Of a stretch of 6,344 bases of DNA, positions 5,407 to 6,344 are shown one piece after another. A program made the translations under genes and the position numbers. The DNA is from DASSUW01 sp036257565 (GTDB lineage Bacteria > Actinomycetota > Thermoleophilia > Solirubrobacterales > Solirubrobacteraceae): assembly GCA_036257565.1 (NCBI GenBank), contig DATAFH010000126.1, positions 1 to 6,344 on the forward strand, in the 5' to 3' direction. The notes under the pieces were generated by a model. That model saw only the letters and a list, made by a program, of their open reading frames with translations. It was not told the origin of the DNA and searched no databases. Every line of letters starts with the position of its first letter. The stretch's first letter is position 1.

Positions 5407-6344
5407 ATGCCCTTGATCGCCACCTTGGTCGCCGGGGTGGTCGCGTGCGGTGGCGACGGCAGCGGGACGCAACGCCGGGCTTCCGACACGACGTGCGATG
5501 GGAGGATCGACGGCCCGACCTACATCACCGCCTGGTTCCACGTCGCCTCCGATCCGGACGATCCCTCGGCCGCGGAGCGCGCGACGGTGGAGAAGCAGGT
5601 GGCGGCGTTCAATCGCTCCCAAGCGGAGGTGCGCGTGCGGCTCGTCACCCTCCCGCGGGGCGAGTACAACCGGCAGGTCCGCACCGCGGCGGCCAGCGGC
5701 GATCTCCCCGACGTTCTCGACCTCGACGGCCCGTTCCTCTACAACTACGCTTGGTCGGGCAAGCTGAAGCCGCTCGACTCCTGCGTCCCCCGGCGGCTGC
5801 TGGACGACCTGTTGCCGTCGATCCGCCAGCAGGGGACCTACGCCGGCCGGCTCTGGGGTCTGGGGACCTTCGACTCCGGCCTCGGGCTCTACGTCCGCCC
5901 GTCGATCCTGCGCGAGATCGGAGCCCGTATCCCCACCGGCCCGGACGACGCCTGGACCGCCGCCGAGCTCACCGACACCCTGCACCGACTCCGGCGCGCC
6001 GGCTACCGCCGGCCGCTGGACCTCAAGCTCAACTACATCGCCTCCACGCCCGAATGGCCGGCGTATGGCTTCTCGCCCGCAGTGTGGTCGGCGGGCGGCG
6101 ACCTCATCGACCGTCGCGATTACCGCGATGTCGACGGGGTCATGAACGGACCCGAGGCGGTCGAGGCGCTCACGATCATCCAGCGCTGGCTTCGCGACGG
6201 GCTCGTCGACCCTGACGCCGACGACGCCGCGTTCGTCCAGGGGCGCAGCCCGATCTCGTGGGTCGGCCACTGGCTGTATCCCGCCTACCGCAAGGCCTTC
6301 GGGGACGACCTCGCCATCGTGCCGCTGCCGGACTTCGGCCGCGG
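5407..6344 (+). CDS. extracellular solute-binding lipoprotein of an ABC sugar-type transporter (C-terminal part beyond window)
   Basis: The first 312 codons of a family-1 solute-binding protein (MalE/UgpB-like, usually about 400-450 aa) are visible with no stop before the edge. Residues 1-14 form a short hydrophobic segment ending in a lipobox VVAC, so Cys14 would be lipidated and the protein anchored outside the membrane. Typical family features follow: FNRSQAEVRVRLVTLP (69-84), the Y-x-x-x-V-x-x-A-x-A-S-G-D-L-P-D-V block (87-103), G-K-L-K-P-L-D (118-124), the Y-G-x-L-W-G-L stretch (145-152), and WSAGGDLID (227-235), the usual ligand-lobe motif. It would bind a sugar or related solute and deliver it to permeases probably encoded downstream. 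The start is uncertain: from ATG 5407 the signal lacks a basic n-region. An earlier in-frame start such as GTG 5338 would add Arg residues (TRSSPILAR) before the hydrophobic core. No Shine-Dalgarno supports either. The substrate cannot be deduced. Confidence 0.9.
   Translation, partial: MPLIATLVAGVVACGGDGSGTQRRASDTTCDGRIDGPTYITAWFHVASDPDDPSAAERATVEKQVAAFNRSQAEVRVRLVTLPRGEYNRQVRTAAASGDLPDVLDLDGPFLYNYAWSGKLKPLDSCVPRRLLDDLLPSIRQQGTYAGRLWGLGTFDSGLGLYVRPSILREIGARIPTGPDDAWTAAELTDTLHRLRRAGYRRPLDLKLNYIASTPEWPAYGFSPAVWSAGGDLIDRRDYRDVDGVMNGPEAVEALTIIQRWLRDGLVDPDADDAAFVQGRSPISWVGHWLYPAYRKAFGDDLAIVPLPDFGR

Noticed and set aside
5389..6270. 293-codon minus-strand frame opposite the solute-binding protein
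   Set aside because: The plus-strand frame has a lipobox and family motifs throughout. The minus frame is a shadow with no recognisable domain.

Overview
The window is high-GC DNA with strongly G/C-biased third codon positions. Its mix of genes (PucR-type regulators, two-domain BON proteins, ABC sugar-binding lipoproteins, small orphan proteins) suggests a soil actinobacterium, perhaps of the Solirubrobacterales/Thermoleophilia type. That placement is an inference from style and cannot be proven from this window. No tRNA, rRNA, CRISPR array or transposase was seen.

Left part (1-3229) is a divergent lipid/polyester module. On the minus strand a PucR/CdaR-type regulator (start about 1634) runs into an alpha/beta hydrolase that resembles intracellular medium-chain polyhydroxyalkanoate (PHA) depolymerases. 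The two genes overlap by ATGA, and the hydrolase leaves the window at base 1. Divergently, on the plus strand, lies a complete acyl-CoA ligase (1727-3229). The 92-bp gap between them carries a 17-bp interrupted palindrome. A simple reading is that the hydrolase frees hydroxy-fatty acids, the ligase activates them to CoA thioesters, and the regulator controls both.

Middle part (3230-4400) holds small genes. There is a possible 57-aa minus-strand ORF converging on the ligase, then a confident two-BON-domain protein (3597-4043) with a clear Shine-Dalgarno and two perfect inverted repeats upstream. A 76-aa orphan ORF (4168-4398) follows, preceded by a pair of 11-bp direct repeats.

Right-middle part (4400-5406) is degenerate or sparse. 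It contains what looks like the decayed C-terminal ATPase end of a NarL-family sensor histidine kinase, readable only by switching frame twice (4585-4719). A strong GC hairpin comes next, then a possible 68-aa minus-strand gene of unknown function and about 300 bases with no confident gene.

Right end (5407-6344) is the 5' part of an extracellular solute-binding lipoprotein of the ABC sugar-transporter type. It is cut by the window edge, and its permease genes would be expected downstream.

No wholly new system is evident. The best leads are the regulator/depolymerase/ligase module, the kinase relic, and the paired palindromes before the BON gene.
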